Shown here: piece after piece, positions 9,597 to 17,720 of the stretch | Layout of the letters: every line of letters starts with the position of its first letter | How positions within the stretch are numbered: position 1 is the stretch's first letter | Source of the DNA: Pseudovibrio denitrificans JCM 12308 | GTDB lineage: Bacteria; Pseudomonadota; Alphaproteobacteria; Rhizobiales; Stappiaceae | Assembly: GCF_001310815.1 (NCBI RefSeq) | Contig: NZ_BAZK01000023.1 | Location: 22,724-86,723, forward strand | Length of the DNA stretch: 64,000 nucleotides | Direction of reading: 5' to 3' | The notes under the pieces: generated by a model | Told to the model about the DNA's origin: nothing | The model's input: only the letters and a program-made list of their open reading frames with translations | Database searches by the model: none | Position numbers and translations under genes: made by a program

Positions 9597-10716
9597 AGAC
9601 CTTCAAACCCCTTGCCTCTTGCTCGATGAAGCTGCGATGAACCGAAATATCAAAGGCATGGCAGACAGGTTCAAGCAGATCGGAGTGCCGCTCCGTCCGC
9701 ATCTCAAAACAGCCAAATCCATAGATGTCGCCCGCATTCTACAAGATCATGGAGCAGACCGCTGGACTGTCTCCACACTAAAGGAAGCAGAGTACTTTTC
9801 CTCCTTTGGCCTCAAAGATATCCTCTATGCCGTCTCCATCGTCCCACAGAAGATGGAACGCATCATGAAGCTCAACCGCGCCGGCGCTCAAATGTCCATC
9901 TGCCTAGACAGTACCGAGATGGCAACACACCTTTCTACCATGACACTGGATGGCCTTAAGCCACGCGTCTATCTGGAAGTCGACGTTGACGGTCACCGCA
10001 CCGGTGTGAAGGCTGACCAGCAGCGCGCCGTTGATGTGACCAGAATACTTGCAAACGCATCTAATCTGGAGTTCGCAGGCGTCATGGCCCACGGCGGCGG
10101 AGTCAGTTATGCAGCAAACGGGCAGCAGGAACTGGAAGCCGCAGCCGAACAGGAGCGCACCTGCACCCTCGCAGTAAAGGACGCCATTCTTGAAGCTGGC
10201 CTCCCATGCCCACAAGTCAGCATCGGCTCCACACCAACAGCCCTCTTCGGAACGTCCTTTGAGGGCGTTTCTGATGTCCGCGCAGGGGTTTACGTCTTTC
10301 AGGATGTGTTTCAGACCAACCTTGGCATGTGCGCCATGGAAGATGTGGCAGCCACCGTGCTCACCAGCGTCATCAGCCACGCTCCGCACCTTAACCGCAT
10401 TGTCGTCGATGCTGGCGGCCTCGCCCTGTCCAAGGACCGCTCCTGCGCAAGCCAAAGCAACGACTGCGGTTTCGGCCTTCTCAGTGACATCGACGGACAT
10501 GTAGATCCGCTGCTTTACGTGCAAGGTGTGAGCCAGGAGCATGGCTACATCACCACCAGAGATGGCAGCCCGTTACCCTTCGAGCTCTACCCACTTGGAT
10601 CACAGCTTCGTGTTCTGCCCAACCATTCTTGCATGACTGTCGCGGCCTATGAGGGGTACCATATGATCAATGGTGACCATGAGGGAGAGTGGTGGCCGCG
10701 CTGTAACAGATGGTAG
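9589..10716 (+). CDS. DSD1-family PLP enzyme (D-threonine aldolase/D-serine dehydratase-like)
   Basis: A fold-type III PLP enzyme of 375 residues with an alanine-racemase-like barrel. It cleaves D-threonine-type beta-hydroxy amino acids or dehydrates D-serine. The family start (LQTPCLLLDE) is followed by the PLP lysine in RPHLKTAKS, then VSIGSTPT and DAGGLALSKDRS. Near the C terminus PNHSC supplies a His-x-Cys metal pair; eukaryotic D-serine dehydratase uses His/Cys for zinc, while characterised D-threonine aldolases use His/Asp, so the dehydratase reading deserves weight. The protein ends WPRCNRW, the usual family end. The start fits the family although its ribosome site is poor. Confidence 0.82.
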   Translation: MLEDLQTPCLLLDEAAMNRNIKGMADRFKQIGVPLRPHLKTAKSIDVARILQDHGADRWTVSTLKEAEYFSSFGLKDILYAVSIVPQKMERIMKLNRAGAQMSICLDSTEMATHLSTMTLDGLKPRVYLEVDVDGHRTGVKADQQRAVDVTRILANASNLEFAGVMAHGGGVSYAANGQQELEAAAEQERTCTLAVKDAILEAGLPCPQVSIGSTPTALFGTSFEGVSDVRAGVYVFQDVFQTNLGMCAMEDVAATVLTSVISHAPHLNRIVVDAGGLALSKDRSCASQSNDCGFGLLSDIDGHVDPLLYVQGVSQEHGYITTRDGSPLPFELYPLGSQLRVLPNHSCMTVAAYEGYHMINGDHEGEWWPRCNRW

Positions 10717-10979
10717 GTCAACCCTTTCCATCAAGAATGCCTTTCACATCTCACTGAGGTGTACAGTTTGTCGCACTAGGAAATTGATTGGCAAAAGTTT
10801 TTTCCGGTTTGAGCACTCAAACTCTCCTGTGCATATCACCGTTTACCAATAAAGAAGTGTGGCCGAATTGAGTCTTTTTGGCCACCTCCACACCCCCGCC
10901 AGAAGCCCAAAAGTCGATTTTCCACTTCGCGCACTAATATTTCAAACTTCGCATGGCAGCTATGCAGATTTGAGATACC

Positions 10980-11002
10980 TACATTATACTTACTATAATG
11001 TA
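10980..11002. repeat. 9-bp A+T-rich inverted repeat upstream of pflB
   Basis: TACATTATA (10980-10988) and TATAATGTA (10994-11002) are perfect inverted repeats with a 5-nt spacer. It is the shape of a regulator operator. The protein that might bind it is unknown. Confidence 0.4.
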
Positions 11003-11251
11003 CTTAGTTCGCACCTAAGTGGAAATGCGGGCGCCCTATTTAGGGGTTTCGCAAATGCAAAAAATCAACACCTCCAAAGTCATAATTTAGCAAGTAAATT
11101 CATAGGATTAGAACCATTCCAGACCCCATTGCAACGCACACAACCTGAGCGAGTTATATCACCACTTGCAATTGGTCGCCCAATATCCAAAATGTATGCA
11201 TTTGTATAATTCTGCCCTGCATTTTTTGCAGGTCTGCTGGCCATTTCAGAA

Positions 11252-11265
11252 TTGACATAGATCAA
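11252..11265 (+). promoter_or_regulatory. FNR/FixK-type box upstream of pflB
   Basis: TTGACATAGATCAA matches the FNR/FixK/ANR consensus TTGAT-N4-ATCAA at nine of ten defined positions. It lies 131 nt before the pflB start codon. This predicts oxygen-controlled induction of pflB, as expected for an enzyme destroyed by oxygen. Confidence 0.65.
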
Positions 11266-11396
11266 GATGCAGCCCCACTCGGGGAGTACAGTCAACGTCA
11301 ACAAGCACTGGATGCAAGAAAGCGTAACACTCTGCAAGCCTTTGGAATTTACTTGTAGCGCCACGCTGATTTGCTCAAATGATGAAGGACCTAAAA

Positions 11397-13688
11397 ATGG
11401 GCGTTCACCAGAACATCGATAAGGCTAATGCCGACACTCTTCCTTTTCTGAAAGAGGACGGACCCAAGGCTTACGCAGGTTTCAAAAAGGGCGACTGGAA
11501 CAAAGAAATTGACGTGCGCAATTTCATCCAGCTCAACTACACCCCTTATGAAGGTGCTGACGACTTCCTCGCTGGCCCAACAGAAGCAACCACCAAACTC
11601 TGGGACGCTGTTCTTGAGTTGATGAAAGAAGAAAACAAGAAAGGTGTTCTCGACGCAGACACCGAAGTTGTTTCTTCCATTGTTTCTCACGCTCCAGGCT
11701 ACATCAACAAAGATCTCGAAAAGATCGTTGGTCTGCAGACCGATGCTCCATTGAAGCGCGCACTGATGCCTTATGGCGGCCTGAAAATGGCAGTCGCAGC
11801 TCTGGAAAGCAACGGCTACAAGCTTTCTGAGAAAACCGCTGAAATCTTCCAGAAGCACCGCAAGACCCACAACGATGGCGTTTTCGATGTCTACACTCCG
11901 GAAATCCGCCGCGCTCGTTCTGCTGGCATCGTAACCGGTCTTCCTGATGCATATGGCCGTGGCCGTATCATTGGTGACTACCGCCGCGTTGCGCTGTACG
12001 GCATCGACAAGCTGATGGAAGACAAGAAAGCACAGCACGCTTCTCTGGACGGCAATGTCCTGAACGAAGAAACACTGCGCCTTCGTGAAGAAATCTCTGA
12101 ACAGTACCGTTCCCTCGCTGAACTGAAGGAAATGGGCGCTGCACACGGCTTCGACATCGGTCGCCCTGCAGAAAACGCTCAGGAAGCAATCCAGTGGCTC
12201 TACCTCGGCTACCTTGCAGCGATCAAGGAGCAGAACGGTGCAGCTATGTCTCTGGGCCGCACAACCACCTTCCTCGACATCTACATCCAGCGCGATCTGG
12301 ACAAAGGCGTCATCACGGAAGCTGAAGCTCAGGAACTGATGGACCACTTCGTCATGAAGCTCCGCATGGTTCGCTTCATGCGTACTCCAGACTACAACGC
12401 ACTGTTCTCTGGCGATCCTGTATGGGTAACTGAATCCATCGGCGGTATGGGCATCGATGGCCGCACACTGGTCACCAAGAGTTCCTTCCGCGTTCTGCAG
12501 ACCCTGATCAACCTCGGCCCTGCACCAGAACCAAACCTGACCGTTCTGTGGTCTGAGCACATGCCTAAGGGCTTCAAAGACTACTGCTCTAAAGTTTCTA
12601 TCGAAACATCTTCTGTGCAGTACGAAAACGATGACCTGATGCGCCGTTACTGGGGTGATGACTACGGTATCGCTTGCTGTGTATCTGCAATGCGTATCGG
12701 TAAGCAGATGCAGTTCTTCGGTGCCCGTGCCAACCTTGCAAAAGCAATGCTTTACGCAATCAATGGCGGTATCGACGAGAAAACTGGCAAACAGGTTGGT
12801 CCAAAAGCACACCCAATCACCGGCGACGTGCTGGAATGGGAAGAGCTGGAACCACTTTACGACCAGATGCTCGACTGGATTGCAAAGGTTTACGTTCAGG
12901 CGCTGAACTGCATCCACTTCAGCCACGACAAGTACAACTACGAGCGCGTTGAAATGGCGCTGCATGATCGCGACATCCTGCGCACCATGGCGTGTGGTAT
13001 TGCTGGTCTGTCTGTTGTTGCTGATAGTATCTCCGCGATCAAAAACGCGAAGGTCAAGATCATCCGTAACGACGAAGGTCTCGCAGTTGACTACGAAGTG
13101 GAAGGCGACTTCCCTTGCTTCGGTAACAACGACGACAGCGTTGACGTGATTGCAGAAGACATCATGAAGAAGTTCATGGGCAAGATCCGCAATCAGCCAA
13201 TGTACCGCAATGCGACACCTACACAGTCTGTTCTGACCATCACATCCAACGTTGTGTACGGTAAGAAGACTGGCTCTACTCCGGACGGACGTAAAGCAGG
13301 TGAACCATTCGCGCCGGGTGCAAACCCAATGCATGGCCGTGACCAGAAGGGCGCAGTAGCTTCCATGAAGTCTCTCTGCAAACTTCCATACGAAGACAGC
13401 CAGGACGGTATCTCTTACACCTTCTCCATCATCCCAGGCGCACTGGGTAAGGACGAAGCTGAACGGATCGACAACCTGTCCCACCTGCTCGACGGTTACA
13501 TGCACGACATGGGTCACCACATCAACGTGAACGTGTTCGACCGCAAGACCCTGGAAGACGCAATGGAACATCCTGAACTGTACCCACAGCTCACCGTTCG
13601 TGTCTCCGGTTACGCAGTGAACTTCATCAAGCTGACCAAAGAACAGCAGCTTGACGTGATCAACCGTACTTTCCACGGCCAGCGCTAA
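11397..13688 (+). CDS. pflB: Pyruvate formate-lyase (formate C-acetyltransferase)
   Basis: A glycyl-radical enzyme converting pyruvate and CoA to acetyl-CoA and formate under anoxia; 763 residues, the standard length. The catalytic cysteine pair is Cys427-Cys428 in GIACCVSAM. The radical glycine is Gly738 in RVSGYAVNF, close to the C terminus as required. Two in-frame ATGs occur at 11379 and 11382. I start at 11397 because AAGGA lies 7 nt upstream and the protein then begins MGVHQNIDKA. An FNR-type box lies upstream and a hairpin terminator follows, so pflB is probably a single-gene unit. Codon choice is very regular, fitting high expression. Confidence 0.96.
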   Translation: MGVHQNIDKANADTLPFLKEDGPKAYAGFKKGDWNKEIDVRNFIQLNYTPYEGADDFLAGPTEATTKLWDAVLELMKEENKKGVLDADTEVVSSIVSHAPGYINKDLEKIVGLQTDAPLKRALMPYGGLKMAVAALESNGYKLSEKTAEIFQKHRKTHNDGVFDVYTPEIRRARSAGIVTGLPDAYGRGRIIGDYRRVALYGIDKLMEDKKAQHASLDGNVLNEETLRLREEISEQYRSLAELKEMGAAHGFDIGRPAENAQEAIQWLYLGYLAAIKEQNGAAMSLGRTTTFLDIYIQRDLDKGVITEAEAQELMDHFVMKLRMVRFMRTPDYNALFSGDPVWVTESIGGMGIDGRTLVTKSSFRVLQTLINLGPAPEPNLTVLWSEHMPKGFKDYCSKVSIETSSVQYENDDLMRRYWGDDYGIACCVSAMRIGKQMQFFGARANLAKAMLYAINGGIDEKTGKQVGPKAHPITGDVLEWEELEPLYDQMLDWIAKVYVQALNCIHFSHDKYNYERVEMALHDRDILRTMACGIAGLSVVADSISAIKNAKVKIIRNDEGLAVDYEVEGDFPCFGNNDDSVDVIAEDIMKKFMGKIRNQPMYRNATPTQSVLTITSNVVYGKKTGSTPDGRKAGEPFAPGANPMHGRDQKGAVASMKSLCKLPYEDSQDGISYTFSIIPGALGKDEAERIDNLSHLLDGYMHDMGHHINVNVFDRKTLEDAMEHPELYPQLTVRVSGYAVNFIKLTKEQQLDVINRTFHGQR

Positions 13689-13745
13689 GAAAGCTAAGGC
13701 CAACGGTCAGCGCCAACAACGCTGACCACTCAAACTCCAAGACAA

Positions 13746-13778
13746 GGCGTGGGGCTCAGTCCCGCGCCTTCTTTGTTG
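13746..13778 (+). terminator. Rho-independent terminator of pflB
   Basis: GGCGTGGG (13746-13753) pairs with CCCGCGCC (13761-13768) with one G-U pair. The tail ttctttgttg follows. Confidence 0.75.
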
Positions 13779-13977
13779 CGACATATTCGTCATTCCCGTG
13801 CGACAGGAACGCACATGCGCCGAAAATGAATGGCTGAGTTGCACAAATTCATCTTTAAAAACAAGGCTAAAGACCTTATTTTATAAGCATTAAAGAAAAG
13901 CAGAAGCGGCCCGAGGAAAAATCCTCACTCCCTATCAGAAAAAGGCCGCTCGCAAGTGACGATAAAGGACGCCAGCC

Positions 13978-14712
13978 ATGCAAGACACCATGGGCTATGT
14001 TCACTCAGTAGAAACAGGCGGCACCGTTGACGGTCCGGGCCTGCGCTACATTGTGTTCACCTCTGGCTGTCCGCTGCGCTGCCTTTATTGCCACAACCCG
14101 GACACGCTCAAGCTGAAAGCCGGCAAACAATCTTCCGCCTACGAACTCCTTAAAGACATCTCCACTTACCGCTCTTACTTTGAGACTGGTGGCGGCGGCC
14201 TGACCGTGAGCGGCGGCGAACCAATGGCACAAAAAGAGTTCCTCAAAACTCTGCTGTGGGGCTGCAACCAGATGGGCGTTCACACCACCGTGGACACCTC
14301 CGGCTACCTGCACGCCAACCTCGATGATGAAACAATCGATATGGCGGACCTGTACCTGCTCGACATCAAGTCTTGGGTGCCGGAAACCTATAAGAAGGTC
14401 ACTGGTGTGGAAGTTGGCCCTACCCTTGAGTTCGCAAAGCGTCTGGAACGGATGGACAAAGACGTCTGGATCCGCTTCGTGCTCGTTCCTGGCCTCACAG
14501 ACGCGCCTGAGAATGTGGAAGGCGTTGCCAAGTTCGTGTCCGAGCTCGGCAATGTAAAACGCGTTGACGTTCTGCCATTCCACAAAATGGGCGAACACAA
14601 ATGGCAGTCCATGGGTAAGTCCTATCAGCTCAAAGACACCCGCGAACCAACTGCTGAAGAAACAGAAGCCGCTAAGGACACCTTCCGCAAGTACGGACTG
14701 GACGTGCACTAA
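13978..14712 (+). CDS. pflA: Pyruvate formate-lyase-activating enzyme
   Basis: A radical SAM enzyme that makes the glycyl radical on PflB; 244 residues. The cluster motif CxxxCxxC is Cys31/Cys35/Cys38 in SGCPLRCLYCHN, and the SAM-binding GGE is in TVSGGEPMAQ. AAAGGA lies 9 nt before the ATG. It is separated from pflB by 289 nt and a terminator, so it probably has its own promoter in that gap; I see no second clear FNR box there. Confidence 0.95.
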   Translation: MQDTMGYVHSVETGGTVDGPGLRYIVFTSGCPLRCLYCHNPDTLKLKAGKQSSAYELLKDISTYRSYFETGGGGLTVSGGEPMAQKEFLKTLLWGCNQMGVHTTVDTSGYLHANLDDETIDMADLYLLDIKSWVPETYKKVTGVEVGPTLEFAKRLERMDKDVWIRFVLVPGLTDAPENVEGVAKFVSELGNVKRVDVLPFHKMGEHKWQSMGKSYQLKDTREPTAEETEAAKDTFRKYGLDVH

Positions 14713-14826
14713 GATCTGGCGCTCTAAGAGTGCCACGCTTCAGCCACAGGCGCCGCAAAGATACCTGTCGATTACATAGGTTCTCCTGAATTTCAGGAAA
14801 AAGTCGCCACAATACCTTCCCAGACT

Positions 14827-14852
14827 AGCCCTCGAAAACACGGGGGCTTTTT
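14827..14852 (+). terminator. Terminator-like hairpin abutting a start codon
   Basis: AGCCC (14827-14831) pairs with GGGCT (14844-14848), followed by TTTTT, one base before the ATG at 14854. It could end the pflA transcript. It also covers the only G-rich stretch (GGGGG, 14842-14846) able to act as ribosome site for the next gene. Confidence 0.55.
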
Positions 14853-14853
14853 C

Positions 14854-15186
14854 ATGAAACAACGAGTTATCCTCGGTGGGCTGCTTATGCTCGCCGCCAG
14901 CACATCAGTTGCAAATGCAGGCTTTAACCAAAGCCGCGCAGAAAAGTTTGCGAAGAAAAACGAAGAACACATCACCTGCTACTACCTCTACGGGCTGACT
15001 GAACAAAGCGGTAAACAGGACATCGCCAGAGGCATCATCACCGCCATGGCGTACGCGAAGGGCATGAACAAACAGGAAGCCGTCTACGCCCTCGGCTACG
15101 GCTCCGGCAAAATCGCTGCACTCCTGGAAGCCGACCCAGACCACCGCGAAGACCTCATCCAGGAACACAGCAAAGACTGCAAGTAA
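14854..15186 (+). CDS. Small secreted protein of unknown function
   Basis: A 110-residue protein with a clear Sec signal peptide: charged start MKQR, hydrophobic core VILGGLLMLAAS, and cleavage after VANA near residue 22. The mature part is about 88 residues, charged and helical, with two cysteines (ITCYYLYGL and the C-terminal DCK) that could form a disulfide. I do not recognise the family. It sits between pflA and a bidirectional terminator. Its ribosome site overlaps a hairpin. Confidence 0.7.
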   Translation: MKQRVILGGLLMLAASTSVANAGFNQSRAEKFAKKNEEHITCYYLYGLTEQSGKQDIARGIITAMAYAKGMNKQEAVYALGYGSGKIAALLEADPDHREDLIQEHSKDCK

Positions 15187-15189
15187 CAA

Positions 15190-15222
15190 AAAAGGCTGCC
15201 ATCACATCGATAGCAGCCTTTT
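15190..15222. terminator. Bidirectional terminator
   Basis: AAAAGGCTGC (15190-15199) and GCAGCCTTTT (15213-15222) form a perfect 10-bp stem with A and T runs on both sides. It serves the secreted-protein gene on the plus strand and the BKACE gene on the minus strand. Confidence 0.85.
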
Positions 15223-15245
15223 GAATTCTCAATATAATCAGCAGA

Positions 15246-16082
15246 CTACTGCGGTTTTCCAAGCACTTTCAACACGTCATCCTTGGAAACAGCACCTTCA
15301 TATCCCATTTCACCGCGGATATGAGAGACAACCTGAATACGCTCCGCATTGTCCTTTGCCAGCTTGCCAGAACCATGCCAAAGGCTGTTCTCAAAGCCAA
15401 TACGCGCATGACCACCATGCCCAAAGGCCAACGCCCCACACGCCGTTTCAGCACGACCAAACGCACAGAGCATGAACGGGTTGTCCTGTGCGATGTGCTC
15501 AGCAGCATCGCGAGCAGCAAGGAAACCAAGCAGATCCCGTGGATCGCTCTCCTGATCCTTTGCATAGCGACCCAGCACATAGAGCTGGCTACCATACCCG
15601 GCAGGCACAATGCTCTCACCCATCAGCTGATCAAGACGTGCCACATCTTCCGGTGCATACAGAATATGCTGAACCGCACGGCCAGCTTCCTGAGCCTCAA
15701 AGTAGAACCGACGCGCCAGATCCATGTCACCGCCCTCAGGCGCCATTTCACGCATGGCAACAGAAACTGCTTCCGGTTCTACGGCTGCAACAACATCATA
15801 CTGTTCCTGCGCACTGTAACGTCCCACAGCCTCAGTAGTGATCTGAACCGCCAGATCAGGACACTTGGCCGTTACTTCCAGCAGGAGCTCCTTATAAAGA
15901 CCTGCATCCAGAACATGCTGCCCCTCCGCATCACGAACGTGTGCATGGAGGGCATCAGCGCCCTCCGCTTCCACGCTCACCGCACATGCGGCGACTTCTT
16001 CAATCGTCACCGGCAGTTGCGGATGATCTGCTTTGCCACGACGCGCTCCATTAGGAGCGCTCATGATGAGCCGTTTTGTCAT
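15246..16082 (-). CDS. BKACE family beta-keto acid cleavage enzyme (DUF849)
   Basis: The family condenses a beta-keto acid with acetyl-CoA to give acetoacetate and a new acyl-CoA; 3-keto-5-aminohexanoate cleavage enzyme is the founding member. The 278-residue TIM barrel carries zinc-binding His pairs in LHAHVRD and FGHGGHARIGFENS, a Glu-rich strand in TTEAVGRY, and the start MTKRLIMSAPNGARRGK. Its ATG overlaps the stop of the upstream aminotransferase by one base (TGATG), so the two are translationally coupled. The true substrate is unknown. Confidence 0.88.
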   Translation of the reverse strand: MTKRLIMSAPNGARRGKADHPQLPVTIEEVAACAVSVEAEGADALHAHVRDAEGQHVLDAGLYKELLLEVTAKCPDLAVQITTEAVGRYSAQEQYDVVAAVEPEAVSVAMREMAPEGGDMDLARRFYFEAQEAGRAVQHILYAPEDVARLDQLMGESIVPAGYGSQLYVLGRYAKDQESDPRDLLGFLAARDAAEHIAQDNPFMLCAFGRAETACGALAFGHGGHARIGFENSLWHGSGKLAKDNAERIQVVSHIRGEMGYEGAVSKDDVLKVLGKPQ

Positions 16083-17422
16083 CAGACAGAAACTCCGACC
16101 TGAGTGAAACTTTCCTTCATAGCAAGGCTTAGCTTCTCAACGATCTCAGCGATATGACTGTCATCAATGATGAACGGAGGCCCCAGCAGAATGTGGTCGC
16201 CGGTTTTACCGTCGACAGTACCACCCATCGGATAGCACATCAGACCAGCCTTCATGGCGTTCTGCTTCACTTTTGCATGAAGCTTGAAAGACGGATCCAG
16301 AGGTGCTTTCGTGCCACGATCACTCACCAGCTCAAGCGCACGGAACAAGCCGCGACCACGAATGTCACCAACATACGGATGCTGACCAAACTCATCATGC
16401 AGAGCTGCAGAGAGCTTCTCACCCATAGCACGCACGTGTTCCATACGGCCCGGCTCAGTGAGCTGATCCATAACAGCAGAACCAGCGGCAGCAGCCAGAG
16501 AGTGGCCCATGTAGGTATGACCATGCTGGAAGAAGCCGGAGCCTTCAGCAATGGTGTCGTAGATCTCTTTAGAGCACAGCATCGCGCCAAGCGGCTGATA
16601 ACCAGCACCGATCCCCTTCGCAACAGCAACGATGTCCGGACGAACCTCATCTTCGTTACACGCGAAAATATGACCGGTACGACCCATGCCACACATCACT
16701 TCGTCAAGCACAAGCAGAATGCCGTACTTGTCACAGATCTCGCGAATACGCTTCAGATAACCCTTAACAGCCGGAACCGCACCCATGGTCGCGCCAACTA
16801 CTGGCTCAGCGAAAAACGCAGCAACCTTTTCAGGGCCAACACGCAGGATCTCATCTTCCAGAAGGTTCGCAGCACGCAGACCGTACTCTTCTTCCGTTTC
16901 ACCTTCCTGCATGTAGCGGTAGGTGTAGCACGGGTCGATGTGAGACATTTCAATCAGCAGCGGACCGAACATTTCGCGGCGCCACTTGTTACCACCAGCA
17001 GAAAGCGCTCCCAGCGTGTTTCCGTGATAGCTCTGCCAACGCGCAATCATGTGTGAGCGTTGGTGTTCTCCCTTTTCAACAAAGTACTGCCGAACCAGTT
17101 TTACAGCAGACTCCATTGCCTCCGATCCACCTGAAACCAGATAGACACGGTCAATTCCTGTAGGAGCTTGGGCCACCAGTTTATTGGCCAGTTCCTCCGC
17201 CGGCTCACTGCCAAAAAAGCCAGTGTGCGCAAACGAAAACTTATCCAGCTGGGTCTTGATAGCTTCGATCACTTTTTCATTGGAGTGACCAAGACAAGAA
17301 ACCGCAGCACCTCCACAGGCATCAAGATATCTCTTGCCAGTAGAATCAATGAGGTAGCACCCGTCGCCTTTTGCAGCTGTTGGTAGCGTTACACGGGTAT
17401 TTCTAGGAAAGATGTGGCTCAT
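16082..17422 (-). CDS. Class III aminotransferase coupled to BKACE
   Basis: A fold-type I PLP aminotransferase of 446 residues. It shows the small N-terminal domain (YLDACGGAAVSCLGH), the phosphate-binding SGGSEAMESAVKL, the PLP-binding Asp in LVLDEVMCGMGRTG, and the Schiff-base lysine in AKGIGAGYQPLGA. I start at the ATG at 17422 because GGAGG lies 8 nt upstream; an upstream in-frame start adds 38 unsupported residues. One-base overlap with the BKACE gene suggests it supplies that enzyme's beta-keto acid from an omega- or beta-amino acid. The exact amino donor is not evident. Confidence 0.88.
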   Translation of the reverse strand: MSHIFPRNTRVTLPTAAKGDGCYLIDSTGKRYLDACGGAAVSCLGHSNEKVIEAIKTQLDKFSFAHTGFFGSEPAEELANKLVAQAPTGIDRVYLVSGGSEAMESAVKLVRQYFVEKGEHQRSHMIARWQSYHGNTLGALSAGGNKWRREMFGPLLIEMSHIDPCYTYRYMQEGETEEEYGLRAANLLEDEILRVGPEKVAAFFAEPVVGATMGAVPAVKGYLKRIREICDKYGILLVLDEVMCGMGRTGHIFACNEDEVRPDIVAVAKGIGAGYQPLGAMLCSKEIYDTIAEGSGFFQHGHTYMGHSLAAAAGSAVMDQLTEPGRMEHVRAMGEKLSAALHDEFGQHPYVGDIRGRGLFRALELVSDRGTKAPLDPSFKLHAKVKQNAMKAGLMCYPMGGTVDGKTGDHILLGPPFIIDDSHIAEIVEKLSLAMKESFTQVGVSV

Positions 17423-17629
17423 TATACAGCCTCCGGGCTGTAGCTCTGTTGTTCGAATGACCGTCCATAGACACGCAAAACTACGCGTGACAATTTGCAC
17501 AGGCACCACATTGCCTACGTCAAAGTACTTGTCCATAAAAAACTATGAAATATCTCCAGATTGTGATCAGGAACACCCGCACAAAAGAGAGACAGGATAT
17601 TTTACTACAAATTCCGGCAATAAAATTAG

Positions 17630-17661
17630 ACGGGGCCTTGCTCATGTAAGCAAAACCCCGT
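17630..17661 (-). terminator. Terminator of the MATE gene
   Basis: ACGGGG (17630-17635) pairs with CCCCGT (17656-17661), and TTGC (17638-17641) pairs with GCAA (17650-17653) inside it. On the minus strand the tail ctaattttatt follows. Confidence 0.6.
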
Positions 17662-17720
17662 GCGCCTTACGTTAAAGTTACTTTGCCGCCAAAAGACTCA
17701 CTCAGTAAAATTCGATTGAT

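Larger units (their letters stand above)
10717..11378. other. 660-nt intergenic region upstream of pflB
   Basis: I see no convincing gene here. A 116-codon open frame at 10859-11209 has no ribosome site and no protein-like features. The region is richer in A and T than its flanks. It holds three dyads: GTGGCC/GGCCAC (10859-10885), TACATTATA/TATAATGTA (10980-11002) and CCTGCA/TGCAGG (11216-11232), then the FNR-type box. It is most likely the control region of pflB. Confidence 0.6.

Noticed and set aside
10859..11209. 116-codon ORF upstream of pflB
   Set aside because: No ribosome site, no protein-like pattern, and it overlaps dyads that look regulatory.
11391..13703. 770-codon open frame opposite pflB
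   Set aside because: The same shadow effect. pflB carries all catalytic motifs on the plus strand, and the antisense product has no recognisable features.
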